A model generated the notes under the pieces. It was given only the letters and a program-made list of their open reading frames with translations. It was not told the origin of the DNA and did not search any database. A DNA stretch of 38,798 nt, from IMG/VR virus record IMGVR_UViG_3300047470_000125, positions 1 to 38,798 of that record. The stretch is one strand, 5' to 3'. A program made the position numbers and the translations under genes. The DNA comes from a virus. Of the stretch, positions 6,241 to 15,695 are shown piece by piece (position 1 is the stretch's first letter; every line of letters begins with the position of its first letter).

Positions 6241-7488
6241 TTACCCCACCACGAAGCCATTGAAGGCATAGTTGAATGTACCGTTGCCCGAGTTGACGAG
6301 TGCGACTAGAGCGAAAGTGTTCAATCCTTCCGCAATGATCGCAGACGCATTGTTAGATAACGGATAGTTGGTGTTGTTTGAAGTGAACGAAGCGATGGAA
6401 TCATTCCCAAACGATGCTCCATTTACAAACAAGTTTGTTCGATTGAATACGGTCGGGCCGCCTGTAGTATTCGACATATATCCATTCGATGTGATGTTGA
6501 AACCCTCGTCACCCCATGTCAGAAAGTTGAATGTGGTGCTGATTTGGATAAGGCTGGTCGATGATGTCGAATTACTAGCTTGCGCGACGTTGATCGGCTT
6601 TACCTTCCGATTGAACCAGTTTAGGAACGTGCGCGTTGTCAGGCCATCTACGAACTGAACACTGGCATTCGTGTATGCCAACGCAACGAGTGTGCGCGTA
6701 GGATCGCCCGACTTGACTTCGACGCCATTCGATCCGGTAACATGTCCTGTCGTGGATGCTTCCAACGTCATGACGCCGGCATTCATGAAGGCGTAGATTC
6801 GGTATAGCGTGGTGGCAGCAAGCCCGCTGATCGTGTACGTCACACCCGCGCTCGGGATCTGAGCGACAGCGCCATTGATGATCAGGCTATTGCCGTTGTA
6901 CGGCACCATCTGAATCGTCGTTGCGCCCGTGACATTGACGCGGCAATTTCCGTGATTCGGGATCGAGGCCGGCGAGACGAGTTCGAACTGCGTGCCGTCA
7001 TATACGACCGTAACCATTTGCCCGGTCGCAATGTCGCCAGGAACGATCGGAGTAGCGCCGCTCTTGAGAACGTTCTTCGCACCGAGGCTATTGATGTTGA
7101 GCGTTACGCTGTTCGTCGTGTTGGCGCCGGCCGAGAGGAACTGGAAGCGCTGTCCTGGCGCATACGAGCCGAACGATGGCGACGTGACGCCCGTAATCGT
7201 ATCGGTTCCGGTGACGACCGACAGCGTATTGAATGCCCCTGTTTGAATCTGGCGCGCATTGACGGCATCGGTCGCATTGACAGCATCGCCAAGACCGGTA
7301 ATCCTGAAGCCGCCCATCGGGATATTGTTCGTCGGCGTCTGCTGACCGTCCTTGGTCAAGCAATTGGACAGCCCATTGTTGGCGATGTCCGACATCGTGT
7401 TATTTTGGACGGTCGAACTGATAACAGTTCCGGTAACAACCGGATTGCCTGCGACGAGGCTAAACGTTCCTGCGCCATTGAACGGCAT
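6241..7488 (-). CDS. Tail fibre protein
   Basis: This encodes 415 residues. The N-terminal ~75 residues (FNGAGTFSLVAGNPVVTG, NNGLSNCLTKDGQ, NIPMGGFRITGLGDA) are the conserved virion-attachment part of many phage tail fibres. The rest is a Ser/Thr/Asn-rich beta-structured stalk and C-terminal domain (FNSN- and NGTFNYAF-type segments). It likely binds the host surface. It is followed by its chaperone. The phage also carries a glycosidase-type spike (22708-24753), so two receptor-interacting proteins are present. AAGGTG precedes the ATG. Confidence 0.85.
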   Translation of the reverse strand: MPFNGAGTFSLVAGNPVVTGTVISSTVQNNTMSDIANNGLSNCLTKDGQQTPTNNIPMGGFRITGLGDAVNATDAVNARQIQTGAFNTLSVVTGTDTITGVTSPSFGSYAPGQRFQFLSAGANTTNSVTLNINSLGAKNVLKSGATPIVPGDIATGQMVTVVYDGTQFELVSPASIPNHGNCRVNVTGATTIQMVPYNGNSLIINGAVAQIPSAGVTYTISGLAATTLYRIYAFMNAGVMTLEASTTGHVTGSNGVEVKSGDPTRTLVALAYTNASVQFVDGLTTRTFLNWFNRKVKPINVAQASNSTSSTSLIQISTTFNFLTWGDEGFNITSNGYMSNTTGGPTVFNRTNLFVNGASFGNDSIASFTSNNTNYPLSNNASAIIAEGLNTFALVALVNSGNGTFNYAFNGFVVG

Positions 7489-7511
7489 CGTGTCACCTTA
7501 AGGGAGTAAAT

Positions 7512-7667
7512 ATGAATATCCAGCTTGGATTCATCGCGCTAGGCGGAATCCTTTCAGTCGTGCTTTACCAATGCTTCGCTAACATCGCCGCTTCACTTCG
7601 CCGGAGGCACGAACTTAGACAGCGCATCAGCCAAGAGGCGCGGATCAACAGGTGGCGAGGATTTTGA
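7512..7667 (+). CDS. Candidate small membrane protein on the opposite strand
   Basis: This encodes 51 residues rightward in the middle of the leftward late operon. GGGAG lies six bases before the ATG. The protein starts with a hydrophobic segment (LGFIALGGILSVVLYQCF) and ends with a strongly basic tail (LRRRHELRQRISQEARINRW), a plausible inner-membrane protein. The first 81 bases use the gap between tail fibre and ejection gene; the last 75 overlap the 3' end of the ejection gene. I see no convincing promoter. It may be a moron-type gene or a chance frame. Confidence 0.4.
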   Translation: MNIQLGFIALGGILSVVLYQCFANIAASLRRRHELRQRISQEARINRWRGF

Positions 7668-9692
7668 CGCGTTCTTCAACTCTGCCGCGAGTGCCTTGCT
7701 GACGAACATCCGATTTTGGACGTTATCAACGAGGCCGCCGACGACCGGAATCTTTTTAATCCCGGCGCCGACCAGCGTTCCGAGCGCCGCGGCCGTGTTA
7801 GACGTGTTGACCGGCGCAGACGATGGGAACTGGTTCATGTATGAACCGACGCGACCGATCGTGTTCAATTGCTCAAGCTCTGAAGGCGAGTAGAAAGCAC
7901 CAAGCTTTTGCGGGCCAAACGCCTGCATCTGTTGAGCGAACCCGGCAGGCTTAAATGGCGCATCCCCTGCTACGTTCTGGCCGAAACCCTTGAGCGCCAG
8001 TTGCGCGCCAATTTGATTGCGCGCCTCCGTGAATGCGTCCGGCGCATGAGATTTCAGAAGGCCAGCGAGCGCGCTAACTTGATCCGTTTTCCCACCGACG
8101 ATGAACTTGCGAACAAAGTCGTCCGGATTGATGCTTCCGTTCGCCGACGCTTCAAGAGCGGGGATCTGCTCGTGCAGAGCGAACCGTTGCGCAGCCAGTT
8201 GACGAGCCTGCGCATAGACGCCACCTTTGTCATCAGCCGTCAGAATCGCGTTCTTCACGCTGTTCCGCAATTGAGCGAGCGCCGCATTAGTGGCCGGGTC
8301 GTTGCTCGAATTCGAGTTAATCACCTTCAGCAGATTTTCCGCGTTCTCAATCGAAAACGTCTTCTGCTGAGTGCCACCCATCAGCCCGAGCTGGTTGAAG
8401 TTGTTCCGCACACCGCTCGGAACCTTATCGCCAAAGTCGTTCAAGACCTGAGCATAATCCTGCGCAAGCCCGGTCAAAGGTACATCGAGATTCTTTCCGC
8501 TGGACTGGCGAGCCGCCTGATAGGCGCCGCTTACCTGCTTCGCCATTTCATCGTCAATCGATTTGAGCGAACCCTTTAGCGCGGTTCCTGCCTGGTACGT
8601 GTCGGCCGCATTTCCGGCGAGGCCGTTAAGCGCCGTCTGAAGCTGTGTATTCTGCTGGTTGAAGCGGGTAGCTAGCGGGCTTCCGACGCCTGAAACACCG
8701 CGAATATTCAGTTCCTGTGCGAATTGATTCGGATCGCGCGAAATCTGGCCTAGCGTCGGTTGCATGCCGAGATTGCGGAAGTCCTGTGCGCGCATGGCTG
8801 CTGCCGGGTCGACGCTCGGCGTCTGTTCGATAGCTTGCGCGACTTGCTGCTTGATCGGCTGGAAGGTGGACGGAGAGCCACGAACCGGAGCGGGCGCAGG
8901 AGGTCCGACGATTGGACCAGCACTGACCGGAACCGGTTGAGGCATCTGCTGAAGCGGTTGGAACGTCTGCTGCGCTTGCGGACCAAGTTCGCGTACAGCC
9001 TGATCGACACCAGAATCCGCCCGTGCCGCGGCTGCTTGCGGAGTGAGACGTTCTGCCGGTCCGAGCGCATTTGCGAGCGCGCGGGCGCCTGATGTAGCAG
9101 CAGATCCAGCCAAGACGCCACCAGTACCGCCCAATATTCCACCGGCAATCTGCCATCCAGGACCAAGGCCGAGTTCTCGCGCACCGCTGGAACCAGCACC
9201 AGAGCCTGCAGAACCTAGCAATTGCATTCCGGGAGCGGCTTGCAGAGCAGATCCGAGCGCTTGTGCCGTAGGCGAGGCAGCACCAGCGAGAACCTTGCCG
9301 GCCGCCATGCTAGGCGTAGCACCGGCCATCGCGCTCGCCGCGTCTTGGACGATCCGCTCGCGTGCGTTTGCAGGTTGCGGAAGTCCTGCCCGGTCTTCAA
9401 GCGCTTGGATCGTTGCCGATACAGGGGCGAGATTCGTACCGAATACCTTATTGACGCCTGCATTTAACGCGTCACCAGCCATTGCGGGAAGCGCTGTTAC
9501 TCCGGTAATGCCAGCCCGCGCAGTAAGCCCGAGTTGACGGCCGAACTGATCCCACATCGACGGCTCGGCCGCCTTAGAAGGCGCTGCCGCGGGCGCAGAC
9601 GATCGTGCATCAGCGACGAACTGAGCCGCTAGCGACGATTGCGGCTGCGCCGGCCCAGCGTCGGCCGCGAACTGATCCGCCAGGCTTGCCAT
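7593..9692 (-). CDS. Large internal virion (DNA ejection) protein
   Basis: This encodes 699 residues. The N-terminus has two short repeats (SLADQFAADA, SLAAQFVADA), then a long Ala/Gly-rich amphipathic stretch (GITGVTALPAMAGDALNAGV; GGILGGTGGVLAGSAATSG), then helical, Gln-rich regions to the end. The first repeats resemble N-terminal motifs of podoviral ejection proteins that precede a predicted membrane-active region. It is third in a run of three such genes, after the nozzle gene. The inferred role is an internal core protein that enters the envelope with the DNA. The start overlaps the previous stop (TAAATG). Confidence 0.65.
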   Translation of the reverse strand: MASLADQFAADAGPAQPQSSLAAQFVADARSSAPAAAPSKAAEPSMWDQFGRQLGLTARAGITGVTALPAMAGDALNAGVNKVFGTNLAPVSATIQALEDRAGLPQPANARERIVQDAASAMAGATPSMAAGKVLAGAASPTAQALGSALQAAPGMQLLGSAGSGAGSSGARELGLGPGWQIAGGILGGTGGVLAGSAATSGARALANALGPAERLTPQAAAARADSGVDQAVRELGPQAQQTFQPLQQMPQPVPVSAGPIVGPPAPAPVRGSPSTFQPIKQQVAQAIEQTPSVDPAAAMRAQDFRNLGMQPTLGQISRDPNQFAQELNIRGVSGVGSPLATRFNQQNTQLQTALNGLAGNAADTYQAGTALKGSLKSIDDEMAKQVSGAYQAARQSSGKNLDVPLTGLAQDYAQVLNDFGDKVPSGVRNNFNQLGLMGGTQQKTFSIENAENLLKVINSNSSNDPATNAALAQLRNSVKNAILTADDKGGVYAQARQLAAQRFALHEQIPALEASANGSINPDDFVRKFIVGGKTDQVSALAGLLKSHAPDAFTEARNQIGAQLALKGFGQNVAGDAPFKPAGFAQQMQAFGPQKLGAFYSPSELEQLNTIGRVGSYMNQFPSSAPVNTSNTAAALGTLVGAGIKKIPVVGGLVDNVQNRMFVSKALAAELKNASKSSPPVDPRLLADALSKFVPPAK

Positions 9693-11582
9693 TTAGAACG
9701 CTCCCATCGATTCAAGGGTTTTGATCTTCTGCACGATCTTGGGATCTTGCTTAATCAGCTTCTGCGCGAACGCCTGACGCTGCGCCGGATCTTGCATACC
9801 GGCATATTGGAAGATCCGAGGATCTGCGGCCTGATCGAACTTTAGTTCGGTGTTGTTGTACTCCGTCGCGTTACGAGCGTTCGCCAGTGGCGCGAGAAGC
9901 TTCGCCTTAGCCTGCGTCATCTGTTGCGCGCCAATCAGGTTGTCAGCAGCTTCGTTGATCGCTTGTGGCGTCATGTGCGCGTTCGGATAGGCCGATTGCA
10001 GGATCGAACGAGCCGAGTCCGTTCCCATGCCATTTGCGCTGAGACGCGAAACGATCTGATTCGAATACTTGTCGAGCAGATTATTTGCGGTAACTGCATC
10101 GGTTGCCTTCTCGCTGCCGGCGAGTGATAGCAGGCCGTTGACATAGTTGATTCGGTCGGCTTGTTGGCCCGTCGCTGCTTTCGACGACAGATCCTTGATG
10201 CTTTGCAGGTATGAGGTCGTGTTCTGCGCTTCTGAGTTAGCCGCGCTCAGTCCGGTCCATTTCTTCGACAGCTCGTCCTGAAGATTTCCAGCGCCCTTTT
10301 CAGCATTGACCTGTGCGCCCATCGGAGCGCTCGCAGCCGGTCGACCGGACGAAGCCTGACCACCGCCGAACACGCCAGACGGGCCGTTCTCATGCAGAGC
10401 GATTGCCGTCGACAGCGCCTGGCGTTGAAGCGGATTGGTCAGGTCGATTTTCTGATTCGGCGGGATGCCGAGGCGTTGCGAGACATCCTTGATATACGCC
10501 TGCGTGTCGTTCTCGTTAGGAGGCGCCCATTTCGAGATCACGCCGGAAATCGTGTTGACGCCTTGCTTGCCGTAGCTCGCGAGATTCCCGTCAAGCGCTG
10601 CAAGCCCCGTTTGCATGTCAGGATATTGCGCAAGCTTGCCGCCAGGCATCATCGCGCCGGGGTTGTTGTTGCGAATCCCCGCGGGGGCAGTCGGATTCGT
10701 GACTTGAGCTTCGTTCGAGAACTCCATTTGCTGCGTTTGCGGGTTGTACACTTGAACCGGCTTGAACTGAGCACCACCAGCAGCACTTGCCGCGGCATTG
10801 CCCTGCATGACGCCCTGCGCGCCTTGGATCGGCTGCACCTTGGCGACGTTGCCAGATGCATCGAAAAGCGGCTGAGCACCGGCCGGGATTTCCGGATTGA
10901 ACGCGACCGGCTGCTGAGTGAACGGATTGCGCATAATGCCGGTGCCGGTGATCGGCGCGACATAGCTATCCTTCTGGAATTGACGTTGGTTCGCCTGCGC
11001 CGGATCAAATCCGCCCTGACGAGCCGCAAGAGTCGCAGCGGTCGGCGCATATCCAGCCATCGCTTGCTTGATGACTTCCCTCTGTCCTTCTGGTCCGCTC
11101 ATCCATGCTGTAGCTAGACCCTGTACCGGAACACCATTCGGATTCAGCGGACCGCCAGGCGATAGCAAGCCGCCTTGCTGCTGCGGAGCAGGTTGCGCAG
11201 ATGATCCGCTGCCGCCTAGCGCGCCGGCAAGTGCCTGCGGAGTCGAGCTAGATCCAGACGAACCGTCAGACGCCCCACCGACACCTGACGAAGCGGGCGA
11301 ACCAGTAAGCGCCGCCCATTGGTTTTGTCCGAGTTGGTTATACCCCTGCGAGACATCGTTCTGCATCCGAGCAGCCATGAGCGCCTGACCCAGTTGGGCC
11401 ATACCGCCGAGAGGACTATATTTCGGAACGACCGTGTATTGTCCAGACCCGACCGCCTGCGTATTCTGCGGCTGGAAGGATTGTTGCATCAGAGCTTGAG
11501 CAAGAGCTTGCTTGTTCTGAAGCGTGTAGGCGTCTCCCTGAAACTGAGGGAGAATCGTCATTCCGCTAGTAGGACCGGCCAT
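9693..11582 (-). CDS. Internal virion protein with predicted peptidoglycan-degrading domain
   Basis: This encodes 629 residues. The first ~290 are low-complexity Gln/Gly/Pro/Ser-rich. Residues ~302-400 hold a compact domain (GIRNNNPGAM, YPDMQTGLAALD, ISKWAPPNENDTQAYI, ALHENG) matching a family of virion-associated muramidase or transglycosylase domains with the RNNNPGN signature. The C-terminal ~200 residues are helical. Such proteins open the peptidoglycan locally while DNA is injected. AGAGG precedes the ATG. The domain is recognised from its motif; its catalytic residue was not assigned. Confidence 0.7.
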   Translation of the reverse strand: MAGPTSGMTILPQFQGDAYTLQNKQALAQALMQQSFQPQNTQAVGSGQYTVVPKYSPLGGMAQLGQALMAARMQNDVSQGYNQLGQNQWAALTGSPASSGVGGASDGSSGSSSTPQALAGALGGSGSSAQPAPQQQGGLLSPGGPLNPNGVPVQGLATAWMSGPEGQREVIKQAMAGYAPTAATLAARQGGFDPAQANQRQFQKDSYVAPITGTGIMRNPFTQQPVAFNPEIPAGAQPLFDASGNVAKVQPIQGAQGVMQGNAAASAAGGAQFKPVQVYNPQTQQMEFSNEAQVTNPTAPAGIRNNNPGAMMPGGKLAQYPDMQTGLAALDGNLASYGKQGVNTISGVISKWAPPNENDTQAYIKDVSQRLGIPPNQKIDLTNPLQRQALSTAIALHENGPSGVFGGGQASSGRPAASAPMGAQVNAEKGAGNLQDELSKKWTGLSAANSEAQNTTSYLQSIKDLSSKAATGQQADRINYVNGLLSLAGSEKATDAVTANNLLDKYSNQIVSRLSANGMGTDSARSILQSAYPNAHMTPQAINEAADNLIGAQQMTQAKAKLLAPLANARNATEYNNTELKFDQAADPRIFQYAGMQDPAQRQAFAQKLIKQDPKIVQKIKTLESMGAF

Positions 11583-11585
11583 GTC

Positions 11586-11918
11586 TTACCTCTGGTATTG
11601 AGCTAGCGCTTGTGCCAGCGCGTTTTGATATGACGGAGACGGCGCTCCATATTGGACAGGTTGCATTGGCTGCTGAGGCATCGAGAATCCGGCTTGGCCG
11701 CCTGACTGTGGCTGTTGGCCTTGCTTTGCCATTGCGAGCAGCATTGGAACCGTCATGCCGCCGCCTTGAGCAATTCCTTGACCCACATTGCCGCCGCTGA
11801 CGCCAGCGCCTAATCCGCCGCCTAAAGCTGCGCCGGCCGCAGTGCCAACGCCGCTTCCGGTAAGCGCCATACCGCCAAGCCCACCAGCTAAACCGCCTAT
11901 CAATCCGCCCCAGTTCAT
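11586..11918 (-). CDS. Small glycine-rich internal virion protein
   Basis: This encodes 110 residues beginning with a Gly/Ala-rich hydrophobic stretch (GGLIGGLAGGLGGMALTGSG) like membrane-inserting glycine-zipper segments, then a Gln/Pro-rich tail ending in ALAQALAQYQR. The start overlaps the previous stop (ATGA). Position between two ejection-type genes suggests it belongs to the same injected set and may help form the trans-envelope channel. The function is inferred from composition and place only. Confidence 0.6.
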   Translation of the reverse strand: MNWGGLIGGLAGGLGGMALTGSGVGTAAGAALGGGLGAGVSGGNVGQGIAQGGGMTVPMLLAMAKQGQQPQSGGQAGFSMPQQPMQPVQYGAPSPSYQNALAQALAQYQR

Positions 11919-13453
11919 CGCGCGCTCCCTGCCAATTGATAATTCACACGGTCAAAGCCGTCAGCACCACGCACCACGGCAAACGGAGCGAGTTTCTTCA
12001 CTTCGTCAGCCATGAATCCGAGATGGCGAATGTGTTTCGGTTCCCACATATAACGATAGGTGTACACGCCCAATCCATTCACCCATGTCGAAACGCGCTT
12101 GATGGCCCGTTTGGCCCGTCGATCAGACAGTGCGAGACCCATAATACCGGCCGAACCAAGGCCGAATAGCCCGCTCATAGTGTTGTTAGAGCTCTGTTGT
12201 TGCGCGTTGTAGTTCGCGAGTTGCGATTGATACTGGTTGTTGTAAAGGCCGGCAATATCTGCCGGATTGGCCGAAGCTTGGCCCGTGCCGGAGTATCCGG
12301 GAATCATGCTGGCGATCGAACTCAGATTCGAATATGGCGTCTGGCCGATGCCGACTTGCTGGCCATACAGACTAGAGCGCTGATTGATCGAGTTGAGATC
12401 GGTACCGATCGCTCCAAGCTGACCTTGATTCAGCGTGCCGGCCAAGCCGTACAGCCCCGCTTGACCGTTCAGCATATTGGCTTGCTGGCCATAGGTATTC
12501 GCCTGATTTCCGAGCAGTCCGGCATTCTGGCCGATCAGTCCCGATTGCGCGCTGAGGTTCTGACCTTGCGCACCAAGCAAGCCGGATTGCGTATTGATTC
12601 CGGCGATTTGATTCTGAAGGTTCTGCGCGCCGATTTGCGAGCCGGTCATGATCGACTGATTTTGCGCGTTGCTGTACGCCTGCTGCTTCGTGTTGTTGAA
12701 GTTCGTCATGGCGTTGTTGTACGCTTCCGAACCCGGCGTTAGCCCTTGGTTCGCCAACTGCGCGCTGAGCGATTCATTCTGCTGCGAGAACTGCGGATCG
12801 AGATACTGAGTCTGCGCCTTGTATGCCGCGTCCTGCCCCTGCTGCTGCGCCTGCTTGGCTTGCCCTTGGTCAAGCTGGCCGGCGAGGCTTGCATACTGAT
12901 TGTTCAGGTTGCCGTAGTCTTTCGACACCTGACCAACGCTTCCCATCAGATTCTGATAGCCGTTGTTCAGACCGCCGAGGGAATTCGAGAGATTCTGGTA
13001 TTGCGAGTTAAGGCCGAGTGCGCCGCCGCTCAGATCCTGATAGTTTCGGCCGACTTGCTGCGCCAATCCGCCATTCTGCGCCAGGTAGCCGGACAGATTA
13101 GAAAGCCCATTCATGGCGGACTGATTCACCGATCCGCTATTGCCGGCCTGCCCGAGCAGCGAGCTCAGCGCTCCCTGAAGCTGCGGATTGGCCGATACGC
13201 TCGTGTTATAGATCGGAGCGCCCGTATTGGGATCGGTCCCGGTCTGCGTGGTTTGCTGCGAGCCGAACGGGTTCGAATAGTTGTTGAGATTGAGCGCCTT
13301 GTTGAAGGCGGCCGTATCCGTATTCGTCTTCGTGGTAGCCGCGGCAACGACGTTAGGGTCTGGAGCGGACGGCGCAGAGCCGCCCTTTCCGCCACCGCCC
13401 CAAAGCATGAACTGGTCGATGAGAAGGTATTTAAACAGCTTGAAGATGCTCAT
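11915..13453 (-). CDS. Ejection-type virion protein with C-terminal S74/chaperone-like segment
   Basis: This encodes 512 residues. After a short hydrophobic start comes a Gly/Ser cluster, then a long Gln/Asn/Leu/Gly-rich repetitive middle (units like NLSNSLGGLNNGY and AGLLGNQANTYGQQ) expected to form helical rods. The last ~75 residues (LSDRRAKRAIKRV, YTYRYMWEP, HLGFMADEVKKLAP, VNYQLAG) match the peptidase-S74/intramolecular-chaperone type of domain found at the ends of phage fibres and internal proteins. ATGA overlap with the upstream acetyltransferase. It is likely a tail or core protein of the podoviral injection apparatus. Confidence 0.65.
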   Translation of the reverse strand: MSIFKLFKYLLIDQFMLWGGGGKGGSAPSAPDPNVVAAATTKTNTDTAAFNKALNLNNYSNPFGSQQTTQTGTDPNTGAPIYNTSVSANPQLQGALSSLLGQAGNSGSVNQSAMNGLSNLSGYLAQNGGLAQQVGRNYQDLSGGALGLNSQYQNLSNSLGGLNNGYQNLMGSVGQVSKDYGNLNNQYASLAGQLDQGQAKQAQQQGQDAAYKAQTQYLDPQFSQQNESLSAQLANQGLTPGSEAYNNAMTNFNNTKQQAYSNAQNQSIMTGSQIGAQNLQNQIAGINTQSGLLGAQGQNLSAQSGLIGQNAGLLGNQANTYGQQANMLNGQAGLYGLAGTLNQGQLGAIGTDLNSINQRSSLYGQQVGIGQTPYSNLSSIASMIPGYSGTGQASANPADIAGLYNNQYQSQLANYNAQQQSSNNTMSGLFGLGSAGIMGLALSDRRAKRAIKRVSTWVNGLGVYTYRYMWEPKHIRHLGFMADEVKKLAPFAVVRGADGFDRVNYQLAGSAR

Positions 13454-13899
13454 TTCAGTCCCTTAAGGAGCGCGTCGTAATATTTGCCGTCGAGATAGCG
13501 GCATTCCCGTTTGAGCATCCCGTAGAGAATCATGTCTGCGCCGTCTGATGCGGCTTCGCGTAATACGCCTTCCGGCTTGAACCCAAGCGCTTCATCGAAT
13601 CGTTGCGCGTCCGCGTTATCCGATCGAACCAGACCTGTAACGCGATTCACTTCGAGCTGAAGGAACGGATACCGAAAGCACGCGGCCATATAGGCCGGCG
13701 TCATCCAGTAACGCGAACCGTCCGAAGCGACATGCATCATTACGTTCGGTCCGGTGTGCTGCTCATAAACCACGCCGGCAACGAGTTCCCCGTCGCGCTC
13801 TAGCCCGATGGCCGAATAGCCGTGAAATTCAGGCTCACCGACGCGTTCAGCCACGAAGCGCATAACGCGCTCCGCTTGATCCCAAACGATGCGCTTCAT
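13450..13899 (-). CDS. GNAT-family acetyltransferase-like protein
   Basis: This encodes 149 residues. The GNAT pattern is visible: beta strands around ELVAGVVYEQ and LQLEVNRVTGLV, then the late motif SDNADAQRFDEALGFKPEGVLREA, which in this family contacts acetyl-CoA and precedes the beta-bulge strand. Such genes sit among virion genes of several podoviruses and may modify a virion or host protein; the substrate is unknown. Both ends are coupled by ATGA overlaps, to the nozzle gene upstream and the ejection gene downstream. The strict pyrophosphate-loop R/Q-x-x-G-x-G/A is not clear, so activity is unproven. Confidence 0.75.
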   Translation of the reverse strand: MKRIVWDQAERVMRFVAERVGEPEFHGYSAIGLERDGELVAGVVYEQHTGPNVMMHVASDGSRYWMTPAYMAACFRYPFLQLEVNRVTGLVRSDNADAQRFDEALGFKPEGVLREAASDGADMILYGMLKRECRYLDGKYYDALLKGLK

Positions 13900-15695
13900 A
13901 CTGTCCAGCCAGTTTCGAATACGATGTCAGAGGCCGCCCAATGCGTTTCTGTGCCATTGATGGCAGCCTTGAGCGTTGGCGAGCCAGTCATGCCAACGCC
14001 GGTCACGCCTTGCCATGCCTTCGCGATTTGCAGATTTCCTCCCCACATTGCGGAGTCCCATATTCCGGTATCCCATAGTCCGAAGCTGAGCGGCAGATAG
14101 TTAAGCGTCGACTGAGGGACGTTCTGGTCGTAATCGGTATTGATGCCTGCGGCGAGTGCCGGCGAGCCGTTCGTCCAGAGAATCGGGCGCATCATCGTGA
14201 AGCGCTTCTGAAGCGGAGTTCCGAACTCATTGAACGCCTGCTGCGCCAATGCGTTGATGTTGTTGCTGTCGTCGCTGAAACCATTCCACGCCAGACCAAC
14301 GTAGCCATTCGAGCCGAAGAAAATCTGATCGTTGAAGCGTTCCCAGTGGTTCGCCGTCCACCCGGTGAAATTGCACCACGCGCCCGTAATGGTGTTCATC
14401 ACGTATTGCTGCTGAAGGCCCGTCGCTACCGGAACATTGAGAATCACCATGTTCTGGAGCGGATACAGCACCATGCACCAGCCGTAATTGTTCGGATAAA
14501 GACTCGTCGCCTGCGAAATGGCGCCTTGAATCTTGCCGGTCAGGTTGATTTGCGTGTTGACGCGCGTTGATGCGAGCAGTTGAGAGATCGGCCCGAGACC
14601 ATCTTTTCCGATGTAGAGCAGGTCGCCGCCGTACTTCATGAACGACCGGAAACCCATCGGAGAGCCGAGCTGGTAGACGCCGACTAGCGCGAACGTGCTG
14701 GCCTGCGATGGGTCCGTGCCCTGATAGATCACGACTTCACCTTCGCTCGTCACGAAGCAAAGCTGATCCTGCACACCGTAGCCGCCGTCCATCGTCAGGA
14801 CGCCCATCGACACCAGCGATCCGCCGCGCCGGCATATCGGGCTGAGATCGAGAAACTGAGCCGTGCCGCCGAACTGGCCTACAGGCAGATACCACGCCTT
14901 GAGGCTGTTCTTTTGGATGAACCAGAGACGGCTCGCAAACAGGATGATGAACGAAAACGTGTTCGGGTTGACGCCCGAGATATTCGTCGAGAGTGTGTAG
15001 GAGCCGACGACCGTCGCGTTGCCGCCCGGATTGGACGCCATCACGTAAGTAAAGGTGTTCGCGCCCGTTACAGTGATGGTGAACGTCCCGTTATAGGCGG
15101 AAGGCGTCGCGCCGCTGATCGACACGCTATTGCCGGTGATAAGACCATGCGGCGCCGCGGTCGTGAGCGTGGCTGTCGTGCCGGCATTCGTAATGCTGGT
15201 GATGACCTGACCACTGCCACTAGTGATCGACTGCCAGGTGCTGCCGTTGTAGACGAAGTATCCGTCCGTGCCGTTGACGATCCCGAGGAAGGCGCCGGCC
15301 AGCGTTGCGAAGTTCGTGTAGGACCATTTGTCGTTGGTCAAGCCAGCCACGACAGGAGCGCCCACAGCCCCGCTGTTGCTCACGTCATAGATCGACGAGC
15401 CGGACGCAGCGAAGAGCTTGTTGACGCCCGACGCCGAGTTGTACGGCATGACGGTGTTGACCTGACCGGGAAGGCCAGTTGCCCACTTCGTATAGCCCTG
15501 CCGCGCCATCACATCGGATGTCGTCGGAAACCAGTTCGTGAGCGTCACCGCGTCTTCGGGCGCCATCTGCGCGAGCGAATCACGCGCATTCCAACCGCCA
15601 ATTGGCGCGGGAAGATTGGCAGTAGTCGAGCGCTGCCCTTGGGCTTGCCGGCGTTTCCGCTGAGCCGCTGCTGCGATACCGGTAATGTTCGTCAC
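13896..15695 (-). CDS. Tail nozzle / tubular tail protein (beta-propeller type)
   Basis: This encodes 599 residues from GTG (GTGA overlap with the adaptor gene). The opening LPAPIGGWNARDSLAQMAPEDA with TNWFPTTSDVMARQGY is typical of podoviral nozzle proteins. Many short beta-rich repeats follow (LFAASGSSIYDVS, FLGIVNGTDGYFVYNGSTW, LLYIGKDGLGPIS), as in beta-propellers of T7 gp12 and P22 gp10 type. A Gly/Thr-rich insert at ~165-235 looks like an added beta domain. It would form the distal tube of the short tail. It lies directly after the adaptor gene, the expected order. Confidence 0.75.
   Translation of the reverse strand: MTNITGIAAAAQRKRRQAQGQRSTTANLPAPIGGWNARDSLAQMAPEDAVTLTNWFPTTSDVMARQGYTKWATGLPGQVNTVMPYNSASGVNKLFAASGSSIYDVSNSGAVGAPVVAGLTNDKWSYTNFATLAGAFLGIVNGTDGYFVYNGSTWQSITSGSGQVITSITNAGTTATLTTAAPHGLITGNSVSISGATPSAYNGTFTITVTGANTFTYVMASNPGGNATVVGSYTLSTNISGVNPNTFSFIILFASRLWFIQKNSLKAWYLPVGQFGGTAQFLDLSPICRRGGSLVSMGVLTMDGGYGVQDQLCFVTSEGEVVIYQGTDPSQASTFALVGVYQLGSPMGFRSFMKYGGDLLYIGKDGLGPISQLLASTRVNTQINLTGKIQGAISQATSLYPNNYGWCMVLYPLQNMVILNVPVATGLQQQYVMNTITGAWCNFTGWTANHWERFNDQIFFGSNGYVGLAWNGFSDDSNNINALAQQAFNEFGTPLQKRFTMMRPILWTNGSPALAAGINTDYDQNVPQSTLNYLPLSFGLWDTGIWDSAMWGGNLQIAKAWQGVTGVGMTGSPTLKAAINGTETHWAASDIVFETGWTV

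Noticed and set aside
10392-11117. Plus-strand frame (241 residues) opposite the muramidase-type gene
   Set aside because: Arg/Leu-rich antisense shadow; the minus-strand protein contains a recognisable domain.
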